Positions 10,322 through 18,744 of a stretch of 64,000 bases of DNA are shown one piece after another; the first letter of the stretch is position 1, and each line of letters starts with the position of its first letter. The position numbers were made by a program, and so were the translations under genes. This stretch comes from Cellulophaga sp. HaHaR_3_176 (GTDB taxonomy: Bacteria > Bacteroidota > Bacteroidia > Flavobacteriales > Flavobacteriaceae), in assembly GCF_019021925.1 (NCBI RefSeq), contig NZ_CP058990.1, positions 248,001 through 312,000 on the forward strand, in the 5' to 3' direction. Under the pieces are notes generated by a model, which worked only from the letters and a program-made list of their open reading frames with translations, was not told where the DNA came from and ran no database searches.

Positions 10322-10368
10322 TTTAACTACATTAAAAACAGATTTGTTTACTGTTTATTGTAGTTAAA
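10322..10368. other. Long hairpin at the 3' end of pepE
   Basis: TTTAACTACA (10322-10331) pairs with TGTAGTTAAA (10359-10368), and inside it AAACAG pairs with CTGTTT. The hairpin overlaps the pepE stop codon at 10364. It lacks a clear T tract on the minus strand, so it may be a weak terminator or mRNA 3' stabiliser. Confidence 0.45.
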
Positions 10369-11056
10369 AATGTAGGTTTTTTCCGTCAAAAGGAGCTTCG
10401 TTTTGTTTGAAAATTCGAGCATCAAAAGGGCCTTTTAAGGTGTGTTTTTCATCTTGCACGCGAATGTAGCTTCCTTCTCGTAAACCAACAACAGGTGTGG
10501 TGTTAAAAAAGTGAAATTCTTTAATTCTAGTAGCTCTAGTTTCTCCGTTATGTTTACTTGTTGGGTCAGGATCTAAATAATGTGCATTAATGTTATAATT
10601 AACCAACCCTAGAGTATCAAAACTAGGTGGGTAAACAATAGGCATATCATTTGTGTTTTGCATGTTTACACCTGCAATATTGCTACCTGCGCTAGTGCCT
10701 AGATATGGGGTACCTGCTTCAACCTTATCTTTTAAAAGGTGCATTAAACCTTGTTCATGCAATTGTTTTACCAATAAAAAAGTATTACCGCCACCAGTAA
10801 AAATACCTTCAGCATCTTCAATACCTTTAGCAAGCGAGGTATAGTTGTGTAAGCCAATTACACTTTTATTTATAGTAGTAAATGCTTTTGCAACAATAGC
10901 TGTATACGCATCATGTGTAATGCCACCTGGCCTAGCAAAGGGTATAAATGTTATTGTATGCTGATTTTTATAAAAATCTTTTAACTCGTCTAATAAATAA
11001 GCGAGGTAGTTTTCGCCAAATAAAGTAGAGGTGCTGGCAAGTATTAAATTTTTCAA
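10364..11056 (-). CDS. pepE: Dipeptidase E (alpha-aspartyl dipeptidase, peptidase family S51)
   Basis: A 230-residue cytoplasmic serine peptidase of the class I glutamine amidotransferase fold. In this family it cleaves dipeptides with N-terminal aspartate. The nucleophile elbow is GTSAGSN, with Ser122. GGGNTF at residues 88-93 is the conserved substrate loop, and His159 in NAHYLDPD is the likely catalytic base. Length matches the Salmonella-type enzyme. The gene stands alone: the fibre genes beyond it have their own leader region, and the plus-strand cluster diverges from it. Nothing unusual is seen in the active site. Confidence 0.92.
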   Translation of the reverse strand: MKNLILASTSTLFGENYLAYLLDELKDFYKNQHTITFIPFARPGGITHDAYTAIVAKAFTTINKSVIGLHNYTSLAKGIEDAEGIFTGGGNTFLLVKQLHEQGLMHLLKDKVEAGTPYLGTSAGSNIAGVNMQNTNDMPIVYPPSFDTLGLVNYNINAHYLDPDPTSKHNGETRATRIKEFHFFNTTPVVGLREGSYIRVQDEKHTLKGPFDARIFKQNEAPFDGKNLHF

Positions 11057-11221
11057 ATCGTTTTTTTTAAATGCAAATTAACAAAAGTTTAATGGTGCAT
11101 ATCTTTTTTTTAAAGGCAAGTTGCGTTTTCTTTATACGCAACTTTAGACTTACACAATTATTCTAGTATAAAAGAATTATCTTTATAGTACTTACGAATT
11201 ACAATAATATATAGTTTACTT

Positions 11222-11983
11222 ATGAAAAAAAAATTACTCCTAATACTTACCGTTTTTAGTGTTTTTTTTGGTTTTAGCCAAGATGATGAAGATGGTCGCG
11301 CACTTTTAAGAGGTAAAGTATTGTACAGAAACAGTAGCGTTCAAAACGAAAATGTAATTAATGTAACTACTGAAAAAGGAGTTATTACGAACAAACAGGG
11401 TGAATATGCCATTAATGTAAAACTAGGAGACGAACTTGTTTTTATGGCTCTAAACTACCAAATAGAGCGCGTATTTATTACCCAAGATATTTTAGATAAC
11501 AATAGGTTGGTTGTAGAAGTAAACGAAAAAGTTACCGAATTAGATGAGGTGGTTGTTGGCCCAGAAAACCAAGAAGCTTTTTTGAAACTTAAAAACGAAG
11601 AGTTTAAACAGTACACTTATGAAATTGACCGTACTACCGAAGTTGAAAATGTAGCCTTGTCAGAAGCAGAGCGCGGTATGCAAAACGGTTTGAATCTAAA
11701 AAATATTTATAAAGCTATAGCTAAAGGATTAAAAGGCGAAAATGGCGAGGTAGTAGAGCAAAAGAAGATGAAGGTTAGCGATGTGTTACGCCAAGTATAC
11801 GACGATTCTTTTTTTGTAAACGATTTGCAATTACCACAAGATAAAATAAACGCCTTTTTATATTATTGCGATTCTCGATTGCCAGAACAATCGCTATTGA
11901 AAAAAACAAATGAGTTTGAATTGATTGATTTTTTAGTAACTCAGAGTAAAGAATTTAAGAAGAGCATAAATGAAGATGAGTAA
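11222..11983 (+). CDS. Exported carboxypeptidase-regulatory-like domain protein (paralogue 1)
   Basis: A 253-residue protein with signal peptide (MKKKLLLILTVFSVFFGFSQ). Residues about 25-110 form a CarboxypepD_reg-like beta-sandwich (GKVLYRNSSVQNENVINVT, TNKQGEYAINVKLGDELVF), ending in a TELDEVVVG segment like those seen before TonB-dependent receptor plugs. The remaining 140 residues are mostly helical and have no motif I recognise. Two paralogues follow directly, and the next gene overlaps this one by 8-14 bases, so translation is probably coupled. A DUF6702 protein and an M1 peptidase complete the run. The likely location is periplasm or outer-membrane periplasmic face; the function is unknown. 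Confidence 0.8.
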   Translation: MKKKLLLILTVFSVFFGFSQDDEDGRALLRGKVLYRNSSVQNENVINVTTEKGVITNKQGEYAINVKLGDELVFMALNYQIERVFITQDILDNNRLVVEVNEKVTELDEVVVGPENQEAFLKLKNEEFKQYTYEIDRTTEVENVALSEAERGMQNGLNLKNIYKAIAKGLKGENGEVVEQKKMKVSDVLRQVYDDSFFVNDLQLPQDKINAFLYYCDSRLPEQSLLKKTNEFELIDFLVTQSKEFKKSINEDE

Positions 11984-12788
11984 ACTATTTTTTGTTTGCT
12001 TTTTTATAGGTGTTGGTGTTGTAAATGCTCAAGATTTATTCAATAAAGAAATTAGTGGTAAAGTGTCTAGTGCCGACGGTGATGTTGCAGCTACACATGT
12101 ATTAAACATAACTTCTGATAAATTTGCAATTACAGATATTGATGGTGATTTTAAAATAGAAGCAAAGCTTAATGATACTTTGGTATTTTCGGCAGTACAA
12201 TTTAAAAGAAAAGAGATTGTAGTAACTACCGATATTTTAGCCACAAAAAGTATTGTTATATATGTAGAGCCTGCAATGAATGTGCTTGAAGAAATTGTGG
12301 TAATGCCTTATAATTTATCGGGCGATTTATCGCGAGATGCACAAAATGGTAGGCCCGTGATAGTCGCATCAACATTAGGGCTGCCAAACTCTTTCGTAAC
12401 CCGAAAAACAAAAGCAGAACGAGATTATATGCAAGCGAAATCTGGCGGTTTTTTGAGTCCCACAGCATTATTAAACATGTTAACAGGTAGGCGAAAAGAT
12501 ACTAGAGAGCGTATGATAAGAGAGCAGACTTATGCCAGAACAGAACGTGTTCGTGATTTTTATTCGGAGTATGCTTACAAGAACGAATTGAATATAGAAG
12601 AAGGTAAAATTGACGATTTTATGTACTTCTGTGAAGTAGACCCTAGGTTTCCAGGAATTGTAGATACACATGATAAAATAAAGATTTGGGAGTTTTTGCG
12701 CAACAAAAGCGTATTATACCGAAAAAATAATAATATAGAAACACCAGAAGGTTTTAATATAACAGCAGCAGATTTTAAAAAGGAGTGA
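11970..12788 (+). CDS. Exported carboxypeptidase-regulatory-like domain protein (paralogue 2)
   Basis: A 272-residue protein of the same family as the genes on either side. The start is either ATG 11970 or, more likely, ATG 11976 (MSKLFFVCFFIGVGVVNAQ, a clean signal peptide). Both lie inside the end of the previous gene. Residues 25-105 form the regulatory-like beta domain (GKVSSADGDVAATHVLNI, LNDTLVFSAVQFKRKEI). It ends with LEEIVVMPYNLSGDLSRDAQ, almost identical to the matching segment of paralogue 3. The C-terminal helical half contains many Arg/Lys (TGRRKDTRERMIREQ). Strong likeness to paralogue 3 shows a tandem duplication. No catalytic residues were recognised. Confidence 0.8.
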   Translation: MKMSKLFFVCFFIGVGVVNAQDLFNKEISGKVSSADGDVAATHVLNITSDKFAITDIDGDFKIEAKLNDTLVFSAVQFKRKEIVVTTDILATKSIVIYVEPAMNVLEEIVVMPYNLSGDLSRDAQNGRPVIVASTLGLPNSFVTRKTKAERDYMQAKSGGFLSPTALLNMLTGRRKDTRERMIREQTYARTERVRDFYSEYAYKNELNIEEGKIDDFMYFCEVDPRFPGIVDTHDKIKIWEFLRNKSVLYRKNNNIETPEGFNITAADFKKE

Positions 12789-12812
12789 AGTAACCTTTAA
12801 CCTAAATATCAT

Positions 12813-13619
12813 TTGACAAGCCAACTCAAATTTAGTGTACTACTTACTTGCATACTCATTTGTTTTGTGAGCAATGCACAAGAGCAAACTGTTTTTTTGC
12901 GAGGTAATGTAAAAGTTGAGCATAATGATGTAGATGGTATTCACGTACAAAACACGACTACCCAAAAAGCTACAATTACCGATGCCTATGGTTATTTTTC
13001 GATACCAGTACGTTTAAATGATACCCTCGTTTTTTCAGCAATACAACTACAAGAGAAAAAATTTACCATCACCCAAACCTTATTAGCTACAAAAAGTATT
13101 GTTGTACTAATGCAAGAGGCCGAAAATGCATTAGATGAAGTAGTGGTTATGCCGTATAACTTATCGGGCGATTTATCAAAAGATGCAAATAATTTAAAAC
13201 AAGATGTAGTTACATCAGTATCATTAGGTTTACCTAATGCGTTTATGAAAAAGAGAACCCATGAAGAACTTCAGCTAGAAGAAGCAGATAGGGGAGTGAT
13301 GTTCATTGTAACGCCAATTGGTTTTATAATTAATACACATAAATTATTAAATAGAATATCTGGACGAACAGCAATGTTAGAAAAAGCCGTTGTGAATTAC
13401 GATAATGATGCTCTGATTGATGAACTAATATCGTATTACCCAGATGATGTTTTAGAGCGAGATTTAAAAATACCAGCTTCTGATGTACATAAGTTTAGAT
13501 ATTATTGCGAAACAGATGCTACTTTTAAAACTTTAATGGAAGAAAAAGATCTTTTAAAAATTTGGAATTTTTTAGATGATAAGAGTGTTACTTTTTTAGA
13601 GAACAACGAAGTAGAATAA
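12813..13619 (+). CDS. Exported carboxypeptidase-regulatory-like domain protein (paralogue 3), TTG start
   Basis: A 268-residue protein that begins at TTG (12813). No ATG gives an intact signal peptide, whereas TTG yields MTSQLKFSVLLTCILICFVS followed by NAQ, a normal exported start. The domain order is the same as in paralogue 2: beta domain at residues 25-105 (TDAYGYFSIPVRLNDTLVFS), then LDEVVVMPYNLSGDLSKDAN and a helical tail. It sits 24 bases after paralogue 2, so it belongs to the same transcript. A rare start codon could lower its expression relative to its neighbours. The function is unknown. Confidence 0.8.
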   Translation: MTSQLKFSVLLTCILICFVSNAQEQTVFLRGNVKVEHNDVDGIHVQNTTTQKATITDAYGYFSIPVRLNDTLVFSAIQLQEKKFTITQTLLATKSIVVLMQEAENALDEVVVMPYNLSGDLSKDANNLKQDVVTSVSLGLPNAFMKKRTHEELQLEEADRGVMFIVTPIGFIINTHKLLNRISGRTAMLEKAVVNYDNDALIDELISYYPDDVLERDLKIPASDVHKFRYYCETDATFKTLMEEKDLLKIWNFLDDKSVTFLENNEVE

Positions 13620-13667
13620 CTTATTTTTGGCACACCATTTGTTTTAAAAACGATATAATAACAAAGA

Positions 13668-14174
13668 ATGAAAACATTAAAAAAAAGCCTATTACTACTA
13701 GTATTGCCATTAATAGCATTTACCGCAGCACATAAATTTTACGTAAGTGTTACCAATGTTATGTATTCAGATAAAGATGAAGCCATACAAATTACAACGC
13801 GTATTTTTATTGATGATTTAGAAAAAGCGCTTGAAGAAAGGTATGAGGTCTCTACAAAAATGGCAACTAAAAAAGAAATAGAAGATGTTGATTATTACGT
13901 TGAAAAATACCTGAAATCTAAGTTTTTAGTTTTTTTAGATGGAACGCAGAAAGAATATACATATATAGGTAAAAAGTACGATAATGATGTGATTGTTTGT
14001 TACATAGAAGTTGCAAATGTTAAAATGGCTACACTAAAATCTATCGCAATCATAAACGAGGTATTAACGGGTATGTTTGATGAGCAGCAGAATGTTGTTC
14101 ATTTTAAGCTAAATAATGAAAAGAAAAGCTACGTATTAGGTAGAGAAAATAATAAAGGAATGTTAAACTTCTAA
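13668..14174 (+). CDS. DUF6702 family exported protein
   Basis: A 168-residue protein with a signal peptide (residues 1-20) and the sequence AAHKFYVSVTNVMYSDKDEA, followed by TTRIFIDDLEKALEERY. I recognise this pattern as DUF6702, a small periplasmic family of Bacteroidota. It is commonly found just upstream of an M1 metallopeptidase, as here (67 bases between the genes). It has no catalytic motif. The consistent pairing suggests that it assists or is co-regulated with the peptidase, but that is inference. Confidence 0.75.
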   Translation: MKTLKKSLLLLVLPLIAFTAAHKFYVSVTNVMYSDKDEAIQITTRIFIDDLEKALEERYEVSTKMATKKEIEDVDYYVEKYLKSKFLVFLDGTQKEYTYIGKKYDNDVIVCYIEVANVKMATLKSIAIINEVLTGMFDEQQNVVHFKLNNEKKSYVLGRENNKGMLNF

Positions 14175-14240
14175 AAATACGTTAATAGATTCTTAAAAAA
14201 GCTTTATTTTTCGCAACGACTAATTAAATTAATCTCATAT

Positions 14241-16550
14241 ATGTACAAGATCAAGTATTGCTTTATGGCATTATTGTTTGTAGCGACGACTATACTTAGC
14301 GCGCAAGAACAAGATGCTAAAGAAAAAACTGCGCCACATGGCAATGTAAATAAGTTTAAACAAATGTATGAAGAGTTTTCTACTCCGAATACATACAGAT
14401 CAGCATCAGGAGCTCCAGGTCCAAATTATTATCAGCAACAAGCCGATTATAAAATGGATATTACTTTGGACGACAAGAATGCTAAAATCTACGGAGAAGA
14501 AACAATTACCTACATTAATAACTCGCCAGATAATTTAGAGTTTTTATGGTTACAGTTAGATCAAAATGTTCGTACAAAAGATACTAAGGCTAAATTAAAA
14601 AACGGATCATCAGTACCTGTTGCAAATACAGTAGAAACTTTTGCAAAAGCGTATATGAAAGAAAATTTTGATGGTGGTTTTAATATCGAGTTTGTAAAAG
14701 ACTCAAACGGTAAGGCATTGCCTTATACCATCAACCAAACCATGATGCGTATTGATTTGCCAACACCATTAAAAAGTAAAGATCAAATTTCTTTTTCTGT
14801 AAAATGGAATTATAACATACCTGATCATACTGTTGATAGAGCAAGATCTGGTTATGAGTTTTTTCCGGAAGATGGTAACCGCGCCTATGTAATTGCACAA
14901 TTCTTTCCTAGAATGGCAGTATACAGCGATGTTGAAGGATGGCAGAACCACCAATTTTGGGGTAACGGCGAATTTGCTTTACCATTTGGTGATTACGATG
15001 TAAATATTACAGTACCTGCAGATCATATTTTAGATGCAACAGGAGATTTACAAAACATGAAAGATGTTTTTTCTAAAGAAATGATTGGCCGTTATGAAAT
15101 GGCTAAAAAATCTTTTGATAAGCCAGTTATAATTGTAACACAAGCAGAAGCAGAAGCAGCAGAAAAAGGTTTTTCTGAAAAAACAAAAACATGGAAGTTT
15201 AAGGCTAAAAATGTTAGAGATTACGGTTTTGCAACCTCTCGTAAGTTTATCTGGGATATGCAAAATGTAAAATTAGGAAATGGAAAAACGTCTATGGCGG
15301 TTTCTTTATACCCTAAAGAAGGTAACCCATTATGGGAAGAGTATTCTACAAAAGCAGTAGCACATACATTACGTTCGTACTCTGCACATACTTTTGATTA
15401 CCCATATTCAAAAGCAATATCGGTACATGCAAAAAACCAAGGTATGGAGTACCCGATGATTTGCTGGAACTACGGTAGACCAGAAAAAGATGGTACCTAT
15501 TCTGATAGAGTAAAATACGGGATGATTAGTGTGATTATACATGAAGTAGGTCATAACTTTTTTCCAATGATTGTAAATTCTGATGAACGCCAATGGGGTT
15601 GGATGGATGAAGGTTTAGATACTTTTATGCAATACATGGCAGAGCAAGAATTCGGAGAAGCATTTCCTGAAGCAATTGCTCCAAATGATAAATACCCATC
15701 ACGAAGAGGTGAGCCATCTAAAATTGTAGACTACATGAGTGGTGATCAAGATTTTATTGCTCCAATTATGTCAAATCCTGAAAATGTTTATCAATTAGGG
15801 AACAATGCATACGGTAAGCCAGCAACAGCATTAAATATTTTAAGAGAAACAGTAATGGGTAGAGAGTTATTTGACCATGCTTTTAAAACATATGCTCACA
15901 GATGGATGTTTAAGCACCCTAGTCCTGAAGATTTCTTTAGAACAATGGAAGATGCTTCGGCAGTAGATTTAGATTACTATTGGAGAGGCTGGTTCTACAG
16001 TACTGAATTTGTAGATATAGGTGTTTCAAGTGTTAAAAAATATGTAGTATCTGATAAGCCAACTGCAAAAATGAAAGAATATGCAGCGGCAAGAAATCAG
16101 AATATAAAAGATTTACCACCATTAGTGTATTTAGCTGAAGAAGGTACAGAAGATTATAATGAAAAATCGAATGGTAAATTACCATCAGAAATTTCTAAGC
16201 CTTTAAAAGAATTTATGATGGATAACATGACTGCTGAAGAAAGAGCAGCAGTTAAAGAGCCTAAATTCTTTTACGAAGTTACTTTTAACAAGCCAGGTGG
16301 TATACCAATGCCACTTATTGTAGAGTACACGTATGGTGATGGTACAATGGAAACAATTACCTACCCAGCTGAAATTTGGAGAAAGAATGATAAAGAGATT
16401 TCTTATGTATTATCATTACAAAAAGAGTTGGTAAGTGTAGTCGTAGATCCGAAGGCAGAAACTGCTGATATTGATACTACAAATAACTCTTGGCCTAAAA
16501 AAGATGTTCAGTCTGATTTTGATAAATTTAAAGGAAGTCAAAAAAACTAA
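14241..16550 (+). CDS. Exported M1 family zinc metallopeptidase
   Basis: A 769-residue exported aminopeptidase-like enzyme with a signal peptide ending near ILSAQ (residue 22). The gluzincin zinc site is complete: HEVGH at residues 434-438 and Glu457 in WMDEGLDTF, the exact HEXXH-x18-E spacing. QGMEYPM upstream replaces the GAMEN exopeptidase motif. The N-terminal half is the beta-rich M1 domain and the C terminus lacks a T9SS sorting domain, so a periplasmic location is likely. The last residues (SDFDKFKGSQKN) are polar. The gene ends the plus-strand run with the three paralogues and DUF6702 and is followed by a strong terminator. Confidence 0.9.
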   Translation: MYKIKYCFMALLFVATTILSAQEQDAKEKTAPHGNVNKFKQMYEEFSTPNTYRSASGAPGPNYYQQQADYKMDITLDDKNAKIYGEETITYINNSPDNLEFLWLQLDQNVRTKDTKAKLKNGSSVPVANTVETFAKAYMKENFDGGFNIEFVKDSNGKALPYTINQTMMRIDLPTPLKSKDQISFSVKWNYNIPDHTVDRARSGYEFFPEDGNRAYVIAQFFPRMAVYSDVEGWQNHQFWGNGEFALPFGDYDVNITVPADHILDATGDLQNMKDVFSKEMIGRYEMAKKSFDKPVIIVTQAEAEAAEKGFSEKTKTWKFKAKNVRDYGFATSRKFIWDMQNVKLGNGKTSMAVSLYPKEGNPLWEEYSTKAVAHTLRSYSAHTFDYPYSKAISVHAKNQGMEYPMICWNYGRPEKDGTYSDRVKYGMISVIIHEVGHNFFPMIVNSDERQWGWMDEGLDTFMQYMAEQEFGEAFPEAIAPNDKYPSRRGEPSKIVDYMSGDQDFIAPIMSNPENVYQLGNNAYGKPATALNILRETVMGRELFDHAFKTYAHRWMFKHPSPEDFFRTMEDASAVDLDYYWRGWFYSTEFVDIGVSSVKKYVVSDKPTAKMKEYAAARNQNIKDLPPLVYLAEEGTEDYNEKSNGKLPSEISKPLKEFMMDNMTAEERAAVKEPKFFYEVTFNKPGGIPMPLIVEYTYGDGTMETITYPAEIWRKNDKEISYVLSLQKELVSVVVDPKAETADIDTTNNSWPKKDVQSDFDKFKGSQKN

Positions 16551-16575
16551 GAAGATTATTTTAAAATAGTTGTTT

Positions 16576-16618
16576 AAACCCCATTTTCGATACATTCGAA
16601 AATGGGGTTTCTTATTTG
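16576..16618 (+). terminator. Intrinsic terminator after the M1 peptidase
   Basis: A perfect 15-bp stem (16576-16590 with 16596-16610) around a TACAT loop, followed by a T-rich tail. It ends the transcript that starts near 11.2 kb and isolates tatA. Confidence 0.88.
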
Positions 16619-16682
16619 TTAAATGTTTAAATATAGCATGTAGGTTTTCGTATTTTTTTTATTACACTCACAAACTTCTCTT

Positions 16683-16690
16683 TATATTTG
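16683..16690 (+). promoter_or_regulatory. Probable -7 promoter element of tatA
   Basis: TATATTTG matches the Bacteroidota -7 consensus TAnnTTTG exactly. It ends 4 bases before ATG 16695, so transcription from it would give an almost leaderless mRNA for that codon, or a short leader if ATG 16707 is the true start. No good TTTG -33 box lies at the usual distance. Confidence 0.4.
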
Positions 16691-16694
16691 TATC

Positions 16695-16976
16695 ATGTAT
16701 ACGACTATGTTTTTATTTATCAGTGGTGCAGAGATATTCTTCATCATGTTTATAGTGGTTATGGTCTTCGGAGCCGATAAGATTCCTGATATAGCAAAAG
16801 GTTTAGGGAAAGGTATGCGTCAACTAAAAGATGCTACAGAAGATATTAAGCAAGAAATACAGAAAAGTGCTGACAAGCAAGGAATTGATACAAACTTCAC
16901 TAAGGATATTAAAAAAGAAATAGAAAAGGTTAAAGAAAGCGTTAATGAAGTTACTGGCGTAATTAAGAGAAAGTAA
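16695..16976 (+). CDS. tatA: Sec-independent protein translocase subunit TatA/E
   Basis: A 93-residue TatA-type protein. It has a short N-terminal membrane helix (FLFISGAEIFFIMFIVVMVF), the FG hinge (VFGADKIPDIAKGLGKGMRQ) and an amphipathic helix that continues into a charged tail. It forms the channel part of the twin-arginine translocase in the inner membrane. ATG 16707 (MFLFISG) would give a more typical start, and the promoter element ending at 16690 favours it slightly. TatC is not in the window. The PAP2 gene starts 4 bases after the stop codon, so the two are co-transcribed. Confidence 0.9.
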   Translation: MYTTMFLFISGAEIFFIMFIVVMVFGADKIPDIAKGLGKGMRQLKDATEDIKQEIQKSADKQGIDTNFTKDIKKEIEKVKESVNEVTGVIKRK

Positions 16977-16979
16977 TAT

Positions 16980-17552
16980 ATGCTCGAAAAATTGTTAACC
17001 TGGGATAGGGAAACTTTTATTTATTTGAATAGTCTCGGTATTGAAAAATACGATCACTTTTGGAGCTTTGCGACAAATATTTCTACTTGGATTCCTCTTT
17101 ACGTATTATTTGCTTACCTGTTACTTACTAAAAAACCCAACAAAGAAGACTGGCGAAAATTTGCCACTGTATTTCTAATGCTAATTTTTGTTTTAGCATT
17201 AACAGGCATCACTAAAGAGTGGGTGGGTAGGTTGCGACCTAGTATCGACGAAAATATAAATACATTAATACGCATCGTAAAAGCATCAAACGGATTCAGT
17301 TTTTTTTCAGGCCATTCTGCTTTTTCATTCTCCTTAACAACAATAATAGTCTTGTTTTTAAAACATAAATACAAGTGGGTATGGGTATTTTATATATGGC
17401 CATTTTTTTTAGCCTTTAGCCGTATTTATGTAGGTGTACATTATCCAGTAGATTTAATTACAGGAGCCACTGTAGGCATCTTATCTGCAAACCTTTTTGT
17501 TGCTATTTACCTTAGGTTTATAGCACACGACTCATCGTTAAGCCATCTCTAA
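16980..17552 (+). CDS. PAP2 superfamily phosphatase, integral membrane
   Basis: A 190-residue membrane phosphatase with the three PAP2 motifs in order: KEWVGRLRP (79-87), FSGH (109-112, Phe in place of the usual Pro, catalytic His112) and SRIYVGVHYPVD (147-158, His154 nucleophile and Asp158). About five hydrophobic segments surround them. Family members hydrolyse undecaprenyl diphosphate or lipid phosphates at the periplasmic side of the membrane. The substrate cannot be told from sequence. It follows tatA directly, and its last 35 bases overlap the end of the convergent methyltransferase gene. Confidence 0.88.
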   Translation: MLEKLLTWDRETFIYLNSLGIEKYDHFWSFATNISTWIPLYVLFAYLLLTKKPNKEDWRKFATVFLMLIFVLALTGITKEWVGRLRPSIDENINTLIRIVKASNGFSFFSGHSAFSFSLTTIIVLFLKHKYKWVWVFYIWPFFLAFSRIYVGVHYPVDLITGATVGILSANLFVAIYLRFIAHDSSLSHL

Positions 17553-18159
17553 CAGGTAATAAAACGGTTTCTACTCTAGGGTCTTCTTTTAGTTTTTTAT
17601 TATAATCTAATAAAATTTTAGTGGCTTTATCTTTTGGGTCTAAAGGCTCTACCACTTTCCCAGACCAAAGTACATTGTCAGATAATATAATACTACCAGG
17701 CCTAACCTTTTTCATAACAGCTTCAAAATACAAATCGTAACTTGTTTTTTGCGCATCAATAAAAACCAAATCAAATATTATATCTAATTCGGGGATCACC
17801 TGTAATGCATCACCTGTATGTTGTATTATTTGGTTTCCGAATCCGCTTTTGTCAAAATAACGGCGTTGCATACTGTTTAATTCTTCATTTACATCAATAG
17901 TGTGTAATGCACCATTTTTTTGTAAACCTTCAGCAAGGCATATTGCAGAGTAGCCAGTGTAGGTGCCAATTTCTAAAATATGCTTAGGGTTTAGCAGTTT
18001 TGAAAACATACTTAATACTCTACCTTGAAAATGACCCGTAATCATTCGAGGTTGAATTACTTTTAGGTGTGTTTCGCGCGTAAGTTCTTTTAAAACTTCA
18101 GGTTCGTTTTCAGAACTATTGGCAATGTAATCCTCTAATAAAGGTGATAGAAAATGCAT
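17518..18159 (-). CDS. Class I SAM-dependent O-methyltransferase (COMT-like, family 3)
   Basis: A 213-residue cytoplasmic methyltransferase. Motif I is HILEIGTYTGYSAICLAEGL, the acidic residue binding the ribose follows in HTIDVNEE, and VFIDAQKTSYDLYFEAV carries the metal-binding Asp typical of caffeoyl-CoA/catechol O-methyltransferases. Length is usual for the bacterial family. The natural acceptor is not predictable. The gene converges on, and overlaps, the PAP2 gene by 35 bases. An exact -7 element (CAAAAATA on the plus strand, 18174-18181) lies just upstream of its start. Confidence 0.87.
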   Translation of the reverse strand: MHFLSPLLEDYIANSSENEPEVLKELTRETHLKVIQPRMITGHFQGRVLSMFSKLLNPKHILEIGTYTGYSAICLAEGLQKNGALHTIDVNEELNSMQRRYFDKSGFGNQIIQHTGDALQVIPELDIIFDLVFIDAQKTSYDLYFEAVMKKVRPGSIILSDNVLWSGKVVEPLDPKDKATKILLDYNKKLKEDPRVETVLLPVRDGLTMSRVL

Positions 18160-18218
18160 GAGTGTTATTTTGGCAAAAATAGATATTAAATAGTAACTTG
18201 AAAAAAACTATTTTGTAA

Positions 18219-18707
18219 ATGAGTGATATACGTATTCGGACTGCAACATTAAATGATTTGCCTATTCTTTTAAATTTTGAACAAAGTATTGTAAAAGCAG
18301 AACGCCCTTTTGATGTTACTTTGGCTGCAGACCCAATTAGTTATTATGATATTGAAACCTTACTCTCAGATACAAATAGTAAAGTTGTAGTTGCTACAGA
18401 TGGTGAAAAGATAGTAGGCAGTGGTTTTGGAGTTATTAAAAATGCAAGTAATTATTTAGAACATGACACCTATGCAAACTTTCATTTTATGTATGTAGAC
18501 CTCGATTATAGAGGTAAAGGTATTAATGCTTTAATTATAGATGATTTAAAAAAATGGGCAAATGCACAAGGAATTTTTGAAATACGCCTTACTGTTTATA
18601 ATGATAATATAGCTGCAATAAAGGCTTATGAAAAAGTAGGTTTTAAAAAGCATATTATTGAAATGCGTTTGGAGCAATCTTCTACAAATACCCATCACTT
18701 AAATTAA
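18219..18707 (+). CDS. GNAT family N-acetyltransferase
   Basis: A 162-residue single-domain GNAT protein. The acetyl-CoA pyrophosphate loop is DYRGKGINALI (RGKGI at 98-102). It is preceded by the beta-4 strand FHFMYVDLD and followed by IFEIRLTVYNDNIAAIKAYEKVGFK, a standard C-terminal arrangement. The substrate is unknown. It lies 37 bases upstream of kynureninase on the same strand, so the two probably share a transcript, but a role in the kynurenine pathway is not implied. Confidence 0.85.
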   Translation: MSDIRIRTATLNDLPILLNFEQSIVKAERPFDVTLAADPISYYDIETLLSDTNSKVVVATDGEKIVGSGFGVIKNASNYLEHDTYANFHFMYVDLDYRGKGINALIIDDLKKWANAQGIFEIRLTVYNDNIAAIKAYEKVGFKKHIIEMRLEQSSTNTHHLN

Positions 18708-18744
18708 ATTTGAAATCGTAATTTTGAAAAAAAGAAAATTGTCC

